Source: an uncultured Winogradskyella sp.
GTDB lineage: Bacteria > Bacteroidota > Bacteroidia > Flavobacteriales > Flavobacteriaceae
Reading direction: 5' to 3'
NCBI RefSeq assembly: GCF_947501905.1
Contig: NZ_CANMXL010000005.1
Location: 158,813 to 222,812, forward strand
DNA length: 64,000 bases
Shown: positions 35,790 to 44,965 of the stretch, piece by piece
Layout: each line of letters begins with the position of its first letter
How positions within the stretch are numbered: the stretch's first letter is position 1
Notes under the pieces: generated by a model
What the model was told of the DNA's origin: nothing
The model's input: the letters and a program-made list of their open reading frames with translations, nothing else
The model's database searches: none
Made by a program: the position numbers and the translations under genes

Positions 35790-36397
35790 TTTTTTAATTT
35801 TTTAACTTCTGATGCTTCTATTTTCAATGCTGAATAATCTAATTTCCATCCAATAGTTTCAACAATAGATTCTATAAGCTGAATAGCTTCTAAAGCTTCT
35901 CCTCGAGCGATATTGAACAAACCACTTTCTGGTATTTTTTCTTCAATATGAGACTTAGCATTGGTATGCAACTCTGTTAAATCTGAAGCTTCAAACTTAT
36001 TAAACATACCGTCTTGCTTATCATAATAATTGATATTGGTTTCAATAGATAACACTTCAGGCTGAGGAAAATGCGTCAACACTACTCGTTTAGTTGTTGC
36101 GTTAGCATCCATTTTCAGCTTACTTAAATCAAACCCAACATGTGCTTTGGCATTAATTACAACTAAAGCTTTTTTCTTGCTCGAAATGAGTTTTAAAAAT
36201 TTTTCTTTAACGTCTTCGTAATGATAGATTTCGGCAAAGTCGCCTTCGACTGTAATAAATTTACAAACGCGCTTTATCTTATCGAGCAAAATAATCGATT
36301 GCTCATTTGTTTTCTTTTTGTTTAGCCATTGCTTTACTATAGTTACAATACCTAAAGTGACTAAAATGCTAATGATTATGATAAAGAAAGTTTCCAT
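35786..36397 (-). CDS. DUF4230 membrane-anchored protein
   Basis: 203 residues with one N-terminal membrane segment (FFIIIISILVTLGIVTIV) and a DUF4230 domain (residues 40-200; FITVEGDFAEIYHYEDV, KKALVVINAKAHVGFDLSKL, HFPQPEVLSIETNINYYD). Function unknown. It lies 12 bp after the cyclase gene and overlaps the broken GNAT gene by 4 bp, so it is part of a HemW-cyclase-DUF4230 run. Confidence 0.82.
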   Translation of the reverse strand: METFFIIIISILVTLGIVTIVKQWLNKKKTNEQSIILLDKIKRVCKFITVEGDFAEIYHYEDVKEKFLKLISSKKKALVVINAKAHVGFDLSKLKMDANATTKRVVLTHFPQPEVLSIETNINYYDKQDGMFNKFEASDLTELHTNAKSHIEEKIPESGLFNIARGEALEAIQLIESIVETIGWKLDYSALKIEASEVKKLKN

Positions 36398-36409
36398 GTA
36401 AATCTTTAA

Positions 36410-37159
36410 TTAATCTAAAACTTTGTACAAAATAGGTTTACTTGGCGTAGCATCATTCTCAAATGGTGCGATTTGAAGATTAAGCATGTAACAACCATCA
36501 TCAATCTTGTTAGACACATAAATAAATTCTGTTATTGTAGCATCTTTTCTAATATCTCCTTTTGTATTCCAAAAGGTATGATGTGAGCGCAACTCGCCAC
36601 CATCTTTTTCTCGATCAACACTTGGCTGATCAATTAATAAATGTTTGACACCTTTTTTTACCAAATATTCAATAGCATCTTGGGTTAAATATGGCCAATT
36701 GGTATTAGAGTATTGCATGGTCTTTTTATCCTTTTGGTTTGGGATTGTTCTAATAACAATAGCTTCACGTAGCTTATTACCAATAGCAAAACGTAATTGT
36801 TTTGCTGAAATTACAAAATCTTCATTAGACTTTTCTGGAGCTACTGTAATGACTTCTGTCAAAAAGAAAAACTGTTTTAAAGCTTTGTTTATGGAGTGTT
36901 TTTCTGCAATAATATGTCCTACAGTTTCGGTATGTGTGCCGTGAGAATGCGGATTAAAAGTAATGGTATTAAAATTTACCGATGCGCCTTCAGAAACACT
37001 TACGATATCTCCATCAAATTGTTCTGGTTCTATTTTTGGCGGTCCAATATACCATGCATTGACATTTTTTTCGCCATGGCGAATTGGAATAGAAATATCT
37101 AACGGATTGGATAAGTCTATTTTTATTTTTTTGGATTTGAGTTGTATTGTTGCTATCAA
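36410..37159 (-). CDS. Cyclase family protein (kynurenine formamidase-like)
   Basis: 249 residues, Cyclase/KynB superfamily metal-dependent hydrolase. The HxGTHxD motif reads HSHGTHTE in FNPHSHGTHTETVGHI, with Glu in place of the last Asp; later ligands are in the ELRSHHTFW segment. Members hydrolyse N-formylkynurenine or cyclic amides. No tryptophan genes are near, so the substrate is open. The start overlaps the HemW stop by 4 bp (ATGA). Confidence 0.8.
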   Translation of the reverse strand: MIATIQLKSKKIKIDLSNPLDISIPIRHGEKNVNAWYIGPPKIEPEQFDGDIVSVSEGASVNFNTITFNPHSHGTHTETVGHIIAEKHSINKALKQFFFLTEVITVAPEKSNEDFVISAKQLRFAIGNKLREAIVIRTIPNQKDKKTMQYSNTNWPYLTQDAIEYLVKKGVKHLLIDQPSVDREKDGGELRSHHTFWNTKGDIRKDATITEFIYVSNKIDDGCYMLNLQIAPFENDATPSKPILYKVLD

Positions 37160-38289
37160 GATAAGTTGACTTTAAATAATTCTGACGCTATACCATCACT
37201 TAAAAATTGACCTTTTTTTGTAACATGTATATGCGCAGCTTCAAGATACAACAAATCTTGATTTATCAATGGCTCAGCCGTCTTTAAAATGTAGTCTTTA
37301 TACGTCAATCCAAAATCATTTTCAATCTTTTGTAAAGACACGCCCCAAATGGTTCTTAGGCCTGTCATGATATATTCATTATAACAGTCTGTCGTAGTCA
37401 AGTTCTCAATCTCTATTGGGAGTTTACCTTCTGAAATTGACTTTATATACTTTGAATTATTCCTGATGTTCCAACCGCGTTGTTTTCCATTAAACGAATG
37501 TGCCGAAGGACCAATACCTATATACGTTTTGCCTTGCCAATACGCTGTATTATTTCGGCTAAAGAAACCTTCTTTCCCAAAATTTGATAGTTCGTAATTC
37601 ACAAAACCTTCACTTTCTAATCGTTCTTTTAGAATATTAAACTGCTCGTGCGCTTGCTCATCATCGACATCATCGACAATCCCTTTTTTAATGAATGATG
37701 CTAATGCCGTCTTTGGCTCAACGGTTAATGCATAACTCGAAATATGTGGTACATTATAATGTAATGCTGTTTCAATATTTTGAAGCCATTTCTCATTGGT
37801 CGAATTTTGAATCCCGTAGATTAAATCAACAGAAATATTATTGAAGTGCTTTGTAGCTTCCTCTAAACAATCTTTTGCTTCTTTAGCATTATGCGCGCGA
37901 TTCATTAGTCTTAAATCGTCCTCAAAGAAGGATTGAATACCAATACTTAAACGATTAACTGGACTTTTAGACAACTCAACAATTCTATCTTTAGACAAAT
38001 CATCTGGATTTGCTTCTATAGTTATTTCTGGTGTTTCTGAAACCTTATAATTTTTATAAACCGTATCTATTAAATATTGTAATTCTTTAGTGGTTAATAC
38101 ACTTGGTGTTCCGCCACCAAAGTAGATCGTCTCAACTGTTGTATTTTGAAATTCATCTTTTCTTAGCTTAATCTCCTTAGCTAAAGCTTCAACCATCTCG
38201 TCTCGTTTTTTTAACGAGGTTGAAAAATGGAAATCGCAATAGTGACAAGCTTGTTTACAAAATGGTATGTGGATGTAGACGCCAGACAT
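37156..38289 (-). CDS. hemW: HemW radical SAM heme chaperone
   Basis: 377 residues. The radical SAM cluster motif is C11xxxC15xxC18 in PFCKQACHYCDFHFS, followed by VETIYFGGGTPS, EANPDDLSKD and LSIGIQSF typical of the HemN/HemW group. The CxxxCxxC followed by DF (not the CxC of HemN) marks the HemW branch, a heme-trafficking protein and not coproporphyrinogen dehydrogenase. It is 2 bp after ruvC. A heme chaperone in the same window as a heme sensor is probably coincidence. Confidence 0.9.
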   Translation of the reverse strand: MSGVYIHIPFCKQACHYCDFHFSTSLKKRDEMVEALAKEIKLRKDEFQNTTVETIYFGGGTPSVLTTKELQYLIDTVYKNYKVSETPEITIEANPDDLSKDRIVELSKSPVNRLSIGIQSFFEDDLRLMNRAHNAKEAKDCLEEATKHFNNISVDLIYGIQNSTNEKWLQNIETALHYNVPHISSYALTVEPKTALASFIKKGIVDDVDDEQAHEQFNILKERLESEGFVNYELSNFGKEGFFSRNNTAYWQGKTYIGIGPSAHSFNGKQRGWNIRNNSKYIKSISEGKLPIEIENLTTTDCYNEYIMTGLRTIWGVSLQKIENDFGLTYKDYILKTAEPLINQDLLYLEAAHIHVTKKGQFLSDGIASELFKVNLS

Positions 38290-38291
38290 TC

Positions 38292-38846
38292 TTATTTCTT
38301 AACGCGGTCTTCATTCTGTTTTACAAAACTTGACCAACCAGAATAACTCTTGACAACTTGTACACGACCCGCATTGTAAAAATGACAAACTGCTGCTGCC
38401 AAACCATCCATAGAATCTAGATTTTTTGGTAATTCTTTTAGCCCTAACATGCTTTGCAACATTTTTGCTACTTGTTCTTTACTGGCATTACCGTTACCAG
38501 TAATTGCCATTTTAATTTTCTTAGGAGCATATTCTGTAATGGGCACTTCGCGAGACAGGCCTGCAGCCATTGCCACACCTTGAGCGCGTCCCAACTTTAA
38601 CATACTTTGTACATTTTTACCAAAGAATGGTGCTTCAATAGCAATTTCGTCTGGGTGATGGGTATCGATAAGCTCAACAGTACGTTCAAAAATGAGTTTT
38701 AATTTTAGATAATGGTCATCGTATTTTTTGAGTTGTAATTCATTTAACTGTAAAAACTCCATCTTTTTACCTACCACTTTTATGAGACCAAATCCCATAA
38801 TCGTTGTCCCTGGGTCAATACCTAAAATTATTTTTTCTGTAGCCAT
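38292..38846 (-). CDS. ruvC: RuvC Holliday junction endonuclease
   Basis: I choose the ATG at 38846 (MATEKIILGIDPG), 4 bp after the upstream stop; an in-frame ATG at 38873 would lie inside the previous gene. The product has 184 residues. Catalytic acids are visible: D in GIDPGT, E in IAIEAPFFGKN and two D near the end in LDSMDGLAAAVCHF. It resolves Holliday junctions made by RuvAB during recombination. A DNA-contact segment KLGRAQGVAMAAG is present. Confidence 0.95.
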   Translation of the reverse strand: MATEKIILGIDPGTTIMGFGLIKVVGKKMEFLQLNELQLKKYDDHYLKLKLIFERTVELIDTHHPDEIAIEAPFFGKNVQSMLKLGRAQGVAMAAGLSREVPITEYAPKKIKMAITGNGNASKEQVAKMLQSMLGLKELPKNLDSMDGLAAAVCHFYNAGRVQVVKSYSGWSSFVKQNEDRVKK

Positions 38847-38850
38847 AAAC

Positions 38851-39480
38851 TTATTCGCAATAATAGCAGCCACTTAAGGCAATTGAAACTCCAAAAGAGA
38901 GTGTGATAACACTACCGTTAAATGCACCTAAACCTAATAATTCTGGATTATAATCGTCCAAGCTGGTAAAGCCATAGATATAAGACAAATCGGTATAAAG
39001 CTTCACTTTCTTATTAATTTCGTAATGCACTTCAAAACCTAAATTAAAATTAAGATAAGACTGTTTGTTATCGTCTAATGTTCCTAAGGGCTTAGCAAAA
39101 GAAAAACCTGGACCTGCATGTAACACAACTTGCATAGGTTGCGGCAAAAAGTTCAATGCTTCAGAAGGATTATAAACTAACTGAGCGTTTATCCTAGAAT
39201 AATTGACCTTAAATTCTTGTATATCACTTTCACTTTTAAAACGGTTAAATCCATAATCTAATTTTGCTCCTAAAGTTCTACTAAACATACGTTGCACGCC
39301 TAAATTCACAGTTGGAAAATTTAAGCCTTGAGCTGGCGCAGAATTGATAAATCCAGATTTTGAAGGAGAATTAACACCTAATGAAATCTGTGCACTCCAT
39401 GTACTTATTTCTTTACGTTGCGCGTGGACATTACCTAAAATAAAAAATGCTAAAATGTATTTTAAAAATTGTAATCGCAT
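38851..39480 (-). CDS. Outer-membrane beta-barrel protein
   Basis: I choose the ATG at 39480 (MRLQFLKYILAFFILGNVHAQ), which gives a clean signal peptide; an in-frame ATG at 39531 adds 17 unlikely residues. The mature 190 residues alternate beta strands (WSAQISLGVNSP, LGAKLDYGFNRFKSES, VVLHAGPGFSFAKPLG) as in OmpA/OprF-type eight-stranded barrels. No function is evident. It lies directly upstream of ruvC on the same strand and is divergent, 28 bp away, from the gene at 39509. Confidence 0.8.
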   Translation of the reverse strand: MRLQFLKYILAFFILGNVHAQRKEISTWSAQISLGVNSPSKSGFINSAPAQGLNFPTVNLGVQRMFSRTLGAKLDYGFNRFKSESDIQEFKVNYSRINAQLVYNPSEALNFLPQPMQVVLHAGPGFSFAKPLGTLDDNKQSYLNFNLGFEVHYEINKKVKLYTDLSYIYGFTSLDDYNPELLGLGAFNGSVITLSFGVSIALSGCYYCE

Positions 39481-39508
39481 AGTCTTATAAATTGGTTTAA
39501 TTTGTAAT

Positions 39509-40477
39509 GTGCTAGGACAGCTTCCATACAAATCTAAGCAATTCTTTATTGCGATAATTAAACTAAGTATAATAGTTGGTGCTTCTTATTACATCTACAA
39601 CAGATTACTTAAAAATGAAAATCTCAATTTCTCTGAATTTGCATCATTTTTAACCAAAATGGATGCTTTTTCGACTAAAAACATCATTTTTTTGCTCTTT
39701 TTAACCATTTCTAATTGGTTTTTTGAAATCTTAAAATGGAAGATTTTAGTCAGTATAATTAAAAAAATATCGCTTTTTGAAGCTTTAGAACAAAGTCTTG
39801 GCGGATTAACAGCATCTCTAATTACACCAAATCGTATTGGTGACTATGGCGCAAAAGCCATCTATTATCCTAAGCCATATAGAAAACGAATCGTTTTATT
39901 GAATCTCATAGGTAATGTGAGTCAAATGACTGTGACTACAATAATTGGTATAGTTGGAATGGTTGCTTTTTATTCAACTTATGACTTAGAATTAAACTTT
40001 CGCAAGGTCTCTCGTTTCTTAATAATTGTAGTCGTCGTAGCATCTTTTGCTGCTTTTGGTCTACAACAATCCCGTTTTAAAATCAAAGGCTTCTCTATAG
40101 AACGGATTATCGATTTTGTAAAAAACATACCGAGACGCATACATGCTCTAAATTTTGGTTTATCACTAATTAGATATAGTATATTCTCGTTTCAGTTTTA
40201 TTTTTTATTACAAATTTTTGGTGTAGATATTGATTATAAAACAGCTATGGTTGCAATAAGCAGCATGTATTTTTTAGCATCTATTGTACCATCTTTGGCG
40301 GTTTTTGATGTCTTAATTAAAACTAGTGCTGCGGTTTATTTATTTAGCTTCCTGGGTATAGACGACTTAACAATACTTTCTGTATCTACCTTGATGTGGC
40401 TACTTAATTTTATTTTACCTAGCCTATTTGGCAGCTACTTTGTGCTCAATTTTAAACTCCCAAAAGCCACTGATTAA
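39509..40477 (+). CDS. Lysylphosphatidylglycerol-synthase-TM-like (UPF0104) membrane protein
   Basis: 322 residues with about eight membrane segments and the family motif ALEQSLGGLTASLITPNRIGDYGAKAIYY, typical of the LPG synthase transmembrane region / flippase-like family. The start is GTG at 39509; the overlapping ATG at 39507 leads to a stop. The catalytic lysyltransferase domain is absent, so it is probably a lipid-handling protein. The next gene, a GT2, overlaps by 1 base (TAATG); together they may modify or move a glycolipid. Confidence 0.82.
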   Translation: MLGQLPYKSKQFFIAIIKLSIIVGASYYIYNRLLKNENLNFSEFASFLTKMDAFSTKNIIFLLFLTISNWFFEILKWKILVSIIKKISLFEALEQSLGGLTASLITPNRIGDYGAKAIYYPKPYRKRIVLLNLIGNVSQMTVTTIIGIVGMVAFYSTYDLELNFRKVSRFLIIVVVVASFAAFGLQQSRFKIKGFSIERIIDFVKNIPRRIHALNFGLSLIRYSIFSFQFYFLLQIFGVDIDYKTAMVAISSMYFLASIVPSLAVFDVLIKTSAAVYLFSFLGIDDLTILSVSTLMWLLNFILPSLFGSYFVLNFKLPKATD

Positions 40478-41604
40478 TGTTGTTTATAGCCTGTTTTATA
40501 ATTGTTATTATCTACCTCATTTTAATTGCTTGGCTGAACAATGGCTTTAATACTATTGAGGATTTTAAACTTCAAGACTTAAACCCAAAAACTAAATTTT
40601 CAGTGATTATTCCATTTAGGAATGAAGCTGAAAACCTTCCAAACTTATTAAAATCAATTCAAAATTTAAATTATCCTAATTCGCATTTTGAAATCATTTT
40701 AGTTGATGATGAATCTAATGATGGCTCTGTTGAAATAATTGAGCGCTTATTGAAATCAAAAAAAATAGATTTCAGAATAATTGACAATACTAGAGCATCA
40801 AATTCTCCAAAAAAAGATGCAATTACAAATGCTATAAAAATTTCAAAATATGATTGGGTTTTAACAACTGATGCTGATTGTGTACTACCAAAATACTGGC
40901 TAGACTGCTATGATGAATTCATACAAACTAATGATACAATAACTATTGCTGGACCAATAAGATTTACTGGACAATCTTCATTCTTTAACCGCTTTCAAAT
41001 TATTGACGCTTTGAGTTTGCAAGGTGTTACTATTGGTAGCTTTGGTATTAAGAAGCCTTTTATGTGCAATGGTGCTAATTTCGCATATTCAAAAAACATA
41101 TTTAAGCAAGTCAATGGTTTTGATGGTAATACTAACATTGCTAGTGGAGATGATATCTTTTTACTTCAAAAGTTAATAAAAGAAAATTCAGAAAGAGTTC
41201 ACTTTTTAAAGTCTGAAAAAGCCATCGTAACAACTAAAGTTTCAGAAAATCTTAAAGCATACATTCAGCAACGCATACGTTGGGCTTCTAAATCGAGTCA
41301 TTATAAATCTTGGTTTCCCAAACTCATTGGCTTACTTGTTCTACTTATCAATCTGATTATGGCAAGTTTAATACCGTTTTACCTATTTGATATATTATCC
41401 TTAAAGACCATTATCCTATTATTTCTTATTAAGTTTAGTATTGACCTATTGCTTATTTTTAAAGCTGCTCGTTTTTATAGACAAGAACCTGTCTTACTAT
41501 CTTATGTATTTGTAAGCCTTATTTATCCTTTTCTTACAGCTTATATTGCAATAATCTCGCCTTTTACAGCCTATAAATGGAAGGGCAGAGTATTTAAAAA
41601 ATAA
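40477..41604 (+). CDS. Membrane GT2 glycosyltransferase
   Basis: 375 residues: an N-terminal membrane segment, a GT-A catalytic domain (FSVIIPFRNEAENLP, LVDDESNDGS, TTDADC as DxD, ASGDDIFLL and the QxxRW-type IQQRIRWASK), then three C-terminal membrane segments. The order matches processive or lipid-linked GT2 enzymes of the NodC/ceramide glucosyltransferase type. It is coupled to the upstream LPG-synthase-like gene. The substrate is unknown. Confidence 0.87.
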   Translation: MLFIACFIIVIIYLILIAWLNNGFNTIEDFKLQDLNPKTKFSVIIPFRNEAENLPNLLKSIQNLNYPNSHFEIILVDDESNDGSVEIIERLLKSKKIDFRIIDNTRASNSPKKDAITNAIKISKYDWVLTTDADCVLPKYWLDCYDEFIQTNDTITIAGPIRFTGQSSFFNRFQIIDALSLQGVTIGSFGIKKPFMCNGANFAYSKNIFKQVNGFDGNTNIASGDDIFLLQKLIKENSERVHFLKSEKAIVTTKVSENLKAYIQQRIRWASKSSHYKSWFPKLIGLLVLLINLIMASLIPFYLFDILSLKTIILLFLIKFSIDLLLIFKAARFYRQEPVLLSYVFVSLIYPFLTAYIAIISPFTAYKWKGRVFKK

Positions 41605-41657
41605 AGAATTACAGATATTTTTGGTAGATTTAACAAAAGTCCCAAAAACCTAACGTC

Positions 41658-42533
41658 ATGAAAAAGATTATTCTTTCCTGTTTATTTTTAGCCTTTATAG
41701 CTATTGGATATGCTCAAAAAACATATAAAGTCGGTGAAGAAACCTTAGAACTACAAACTGAAGTCGATGGTGATTTGGACTTACTATGGACTGTGACCAA
41801 CGGAACATATCGCTACTTTGTAAAAACTAAAGATGGTACAATTTCCGAGCTTAAAAATACTAGAGGCGAGGGAAGAGCTTTTAATAAAGAATATGTCTCT
41901 GTTTTAAATAATCTGACTTCTGGAAGTAATCTTTCTGCTGAAAATGTAAAACTCACTACAGGTAGCCTAAAACGTTTTATAGATAAGTACAATAAAAGTG
42001 TTGATATAGATTACAATGTAAGAAACACCAATACCAAGGTTAATTTTAGATTGGCATTTTTCGGAGGTTTAACTAACCATCCTTTAGTTGAAAATATTGA
42101 TGACCAATCATCTTTACAATTAGCAGCTGAATTAGAATTGTTTGGCGATACAGACAATCCGATACATTCCGGGATGTTACAGGCTAGACAGACATTTGGC
42201 TCAAGTGGAGATTATAAAAGCACTGAGTTTTCATTAGGCTATCGGGTTCGCTTTTTACGAAAAGAAGGGTTTAATATTTATGCCCAAACACGTTTTGCTT
42301 CGGTAAATATATTTTCTGTAGACCGAACCATTACCGAAAATAATGTCACTAGTATTGTACAACAAGATGACTCTGAGTTTGATGTGCCTTTTATTTTTGG
42401 AATTGGTGCAGATATTAAAATTTCAGACAATAGTTATATCTCTATTTTATACGACCGCTTTTATGCTTTTGGGTTAGATAATAATGATAGCTTTCCAACT
42501 GATTTTATGATTGGCTACAAATTCAATTTATAA
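41658..42533 (+). CDS. Outer-membrane or secreted protein of unknown function
   Basis: 291 residues with a signal peptide (LFLAFIAIGYAQ). The N-terminal third may be a small soluble domain (YKVGEETLELQTEVDGDLDLLWTV). From about residue 130 strands of a beta-barrel are visible (VNFRLAFFGGLTNHP, STEFSLGYRVRFLR, SYISILYDRFYAFGL, FMIGYKFNL ending in an aromatic-type C-terminus). Not recognised as a named family. It lies 53 bp after the GT2 gene and 3 bp before the Bax-inhibitor-like gene. Confidence 0.7.
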   Translation: MKKIILSCLFLAFIAIGYAQKTYKVGEETLELQTEVDGDLDLLWTVTNGTYRYFVKTKDGTISELKNTRGEGRAFNKEYVSVLNNLTSGSNLSAENVKLTTGSLKRFIDKYNKSVDIDYNVRNTNTKVNFRLAFFGGLTNHPLVENIDDQSSLQLAAELELFGDTDNPIHSGMLQARQTFGSSGDYKSTEFSLGYRVRFLRKEGFNIYAQTRFASVNIFSVDRTITENNVTSIVQQDDSEFDVPFIFGIGADIKISDNSYISILYDRFYAFGLDNNDSFPTDFMIGYKFNL

Positions 42534-42536
42534 TAT

Positions 42537-43277
42537 ATGAGCTTACGAAATTCTAGTACTTCTAACCCCATTTTTAACGACTATTTCTGGGGTGACGGCA
42601 GAGATTCTTCAAAAAAAATGACCGTTTGGGGTGTTTTTGTAAAATCATTTTTTGGCATATTGGTTATCGCAGCTATTACTACTTACATCTGGAAATTAAG
42701 TACTGAAGGCTGGGATACAGGTTGGTTTACTTTAGGCGGTATGTTATCGTCAATAGTTATTAGTATTATCATCTCTCTAAGAACACAATGGGCTGGTTTT
42801 TTAGTACCGCTTTATATCATTGCTAAAGGATTTTTTCTTGGTGGATTTTCTGCATATGCGCATAAAAACTTTCCTGAATTGCCTTATCAAGCTATTGGTG
42901 TGACTATTGTTACATTTTTTGTGATGTTATTACTCTACCAAACGCGAATAATAGTGGTTACCAAAAAAGTGCGAAGCGTTATCATTACAGCAACCATTAG
43001 TATCATGGTGGTTTATTTGGTATCCTGGATTCTTAGCTTTTTTGGCATACGAACCTTTATCTGGGGAACATCATGGTTAGCGATTGGTTTTAACATCATT
43101 GCTGCTTTGGTGGCATCTTTTGCGTTACTATTAGACTTTGATTATATAGAACGCTATAAAAATCGTGCGCCTAAACAGAAAGAATGGTTAGCAACTTGGG
43201 GACTATTAGCGACACTGATTTGGTTGTATGTTGAAGCTTTGCGATTGCTTCAGAAGTTTGCTATAAAATTTAGATAA
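42537..43277 (+). CDS. Bax inhibitor-1/YccA family membrane protein
   Basis: 246 residues with seven membrane segments. Family marks are the N-terminal soluble start ending MTVWGVFVKSFFG, then LVPLYIIAKGFFLGGFSAYAHK and ASFALLLDFDYIERYKNRAPKQKEW, with the Asp of the pH-sensing pair in LLLDFDYIE. Members are calcium-leak-channel-like membrane proteins. It is convergent with the next gene (4 bp between stops). Confidence 0.9.
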   Translation: MSLRNSSTSNPIFNDYFWGDGRDSSKKMTVWGVFVKSFFGILVIAAITTYIWKLSTEGWDTGWFTLGGMLSSIVISIIISLRTQWAGFLVPLYIIAKGFFLGGFSAYAHKNFPELPYQAIGVTIVTFFVMLLLYQTRIIVVTKKVRSVIITATISIMVVYLVSWILSFFGIRTFIWGTSWLAIGFNIIAALVASFALLLDFDYIERYKNRAPKQKEWLATWGLLATLIWLYVEALRLLQKFAIKFR

Positions 43278-43281
43278 GCAA

Positions 43282-43755
43282 TTATTTTATAGATACCACA
43301 ACAGGTAGTACAAACTCAGTATTGACATGTTGCCTTCTTTTAATAGCAGCAAATATTTTGGGTAAAGAAGAAATACTACCTCTTAAAAGTGTATCAATTT
43401 CTGGGATAATTTCTCGAGTTTCAGGTTTTGTATTAATATCTAAAACCGAAATACTACCAAGCTTATCAATAGCCAATTTTATAGAGATGGTGTCTTCAAC
43501 ATTTTCAGAAACCACAATACTTTGTTTTGAGAGGTAATCATTAACATGATTTAAAACCGTAGTTTCAAAACAGTGTTTTCTAGCCAATTTTTCTGAAACC
43601 GAGTCACATACCGAAAAGCTTGGATACTCATCTACGGCATTCCAATTTATGGTTTCTAATTCTTGTGTAACAATATCTTCAGTGTTGACTTTTTTCTTCT
43701 CGAAATAATCACAGGATAAGAATAGTACGGTAATAAGAACAAGTAATCGTTTCAT
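43282..43755 (-). CDS. Lipoprotein with TonB-like C-terminal domain
   Basis: I choose the ATG at 43755 (MKRLLVLITVLFLSCDYF), which gives a lipobox LFLSC; a TTG at 43761 adds two residues. The product has 157 residues. After a short Lys-rich linker the domain has SEKLARKHCFETTVLNHVNDYL, SIKLAIDKLGSISVLDI and a final VLPVVVSIK strand, resembling the TonB C-terminal fold of the M56-TonB protein encoded at 44966 (compare CTSQEIAKFVNKNFNI and VLFKIDEGGNIASV). It may be a stand-alone relative of that domain. Confidence 0.7.
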   Translation of the reverse strand: MKRLLVLITVLFLSCDYFEKKKVNTEDIVTQELETINWNAVDEYPSFSVCDSVSEKLARKHCFETTVLNHVNDYLSKQSIVVSENVEDTISIKLAIDKLGSISVLDINTKPETREIIPEIDTLLRGSISSLPKIFAAIKRRQHVNTEFVLPVVVSIK

Positions 43756-43828
43756 CAACAAAATTCTGAAACGGAAAAGTACAATTTTTAGTTAAAAGAT
43801 GCTAGACAGGCTTCATTTTAAGTACTTA

Positions 43829-44962
43829 TTAGTCTTTCTTTAAAAAGTTTTTTTCTTTTAATTCTTTAAGGTGCATTTCGGCAAATTTTGAAATCTTATC
43901 GTCTTTATATTTTGTTATAAAATCTTCATAAAGCTTTATTACAGCTTCTTTGTCTGCATAAAATTGTTCTTTAGTAAATATTATGCTAAATCTCGTAAAA
44001 GTATCTGATGGATCTTCTCTTACTGCTTTTTGAAAGGCTTTAATAGCTTCTTTATACTTTTCTTGTCTATTAAGAATTCTACCTAGTTGAGCATATTCCT
44101 TATTTAGCGATACATCCTGAAGTTTTAAAGACTTGGTTATAAATTCTTCAGCTTTTTTAAAATCTTTCAGTCTATCATAATAAGTACCTATGACATACAT
44201 AGATGTTGCATCGTAAGGGTTATAGTTTAATACCTTTTTACGATGAAAAATAGCATCTTGGTAATCAGAATTTTTAGCATAGAGTATGCTCAGTTTTTCA
44301 TGAATAAATTCAGATTCTTCACCTAGTTCTAATAACTTTTTAAACCAGAGTTTAGCTTCATTCTGGTAGTCTTGATGATAATAATTTTGTGCTTTAAGAC
44401 TAATTAATTCTACATTTTCGGGATAACTCTCCAAGCCTTTATCAATATACTTATGTGATGCTTGATGCTTACGCTTTATAAGATAATGCTTCGCAATTTT
44501 GAAAATAGCTTTTTGATGTGTTTGGTCTAATTGATAAGCCGACAGATAACGATTTAAAAACGTAGAATCCTTTAGCTTTTCTAATACCACGCCTTTTTGA
44601 TAATGATAATTAGGATTTTTGTAATCGATATAAATCAACGCTTCAAACAAGTTAGAGGCCTCCTTATATTGTTTTGAACGGGATAACAACTTTGCGTATT
44701 CGAACTTTATTAAAGCGTCTTCAGGATTGGTTTCTACACTTTTTTGATAATTCTCTAGCGCTTTTCCATTATTACCTATAGCGAGATATGCTTTGGCTAT
44801 TTTACCATAGACTTCATTCTGACTTGAATGTTCTTCATAAGCTTTTATAGCTTTTGAATAATTACCATTGGCATACAAACTATCTCCAAGCTGTAATGCC
44901 GAAGACTGAGCTTCGGCATTGAATTGTACAATTAAAATTAGTACTAAAAGTTTTTTTATCAT
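43829..44962 (-). CDS. TPR-repeat periplasmic protein
   Basis: 377 residues: a signal peptide (LLVLILIVQFNAEAQ) then about nine tetratricopeptide repeats to the end (for example GKALENYQKSVETNPEDALI, ALIYIDYKNPNYHYQKG, KEAIKAFQKAVREDPSD). Its start is 3 bp after the M56-TonB gene, so it is the third gene of that BlaI-controlled operon. A protein-interaction role in the periplasm is likely; nothing more specific is visible. Confidence 0.85.
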   Translation of the reverse strand: MIKKLLVLILIVQFNAEAQSSALQLGDSLYANGNYSKAIKAYEEHSSQNEVYGKIAKAYLAIGNNGKALENYQKSVETNPEDALIKFEYAKLLSRSKQYKEASNLFEALIYIDYKNPNYHYQKGVVLEKLKDSTFLNRYLSAYQLDQTHQKAIFKIAKHYLIKRKHQASHKYIDKGLESYPENVELISLKAQNYYHQDYQNEAKLWFKKLLELGEESEFIHEKLSILYAKNSDYQDAIFHRKKVLNYNPYDATSMYVIGTYYDRLKDFKKAEEFITKSLKLQDVSLNKEYAQLGRILNRQEKYKEAIKAFQKAVREDPSDTFTRFSIIFTKEQFYADKEAVIKLYEDFITKYKDDKISKFAEMHLKELKEKNFLKKD

Positions 44963-44965
44963 TTA

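Noticed and set aside
38274..38286. TGTAGACG match to the LytTR repeat
   Set aside because: It lies at the start of the hemW coding sequence and has no second copy 21 bp to either side. The same applies to a match at 33209 in the deaminase gene.
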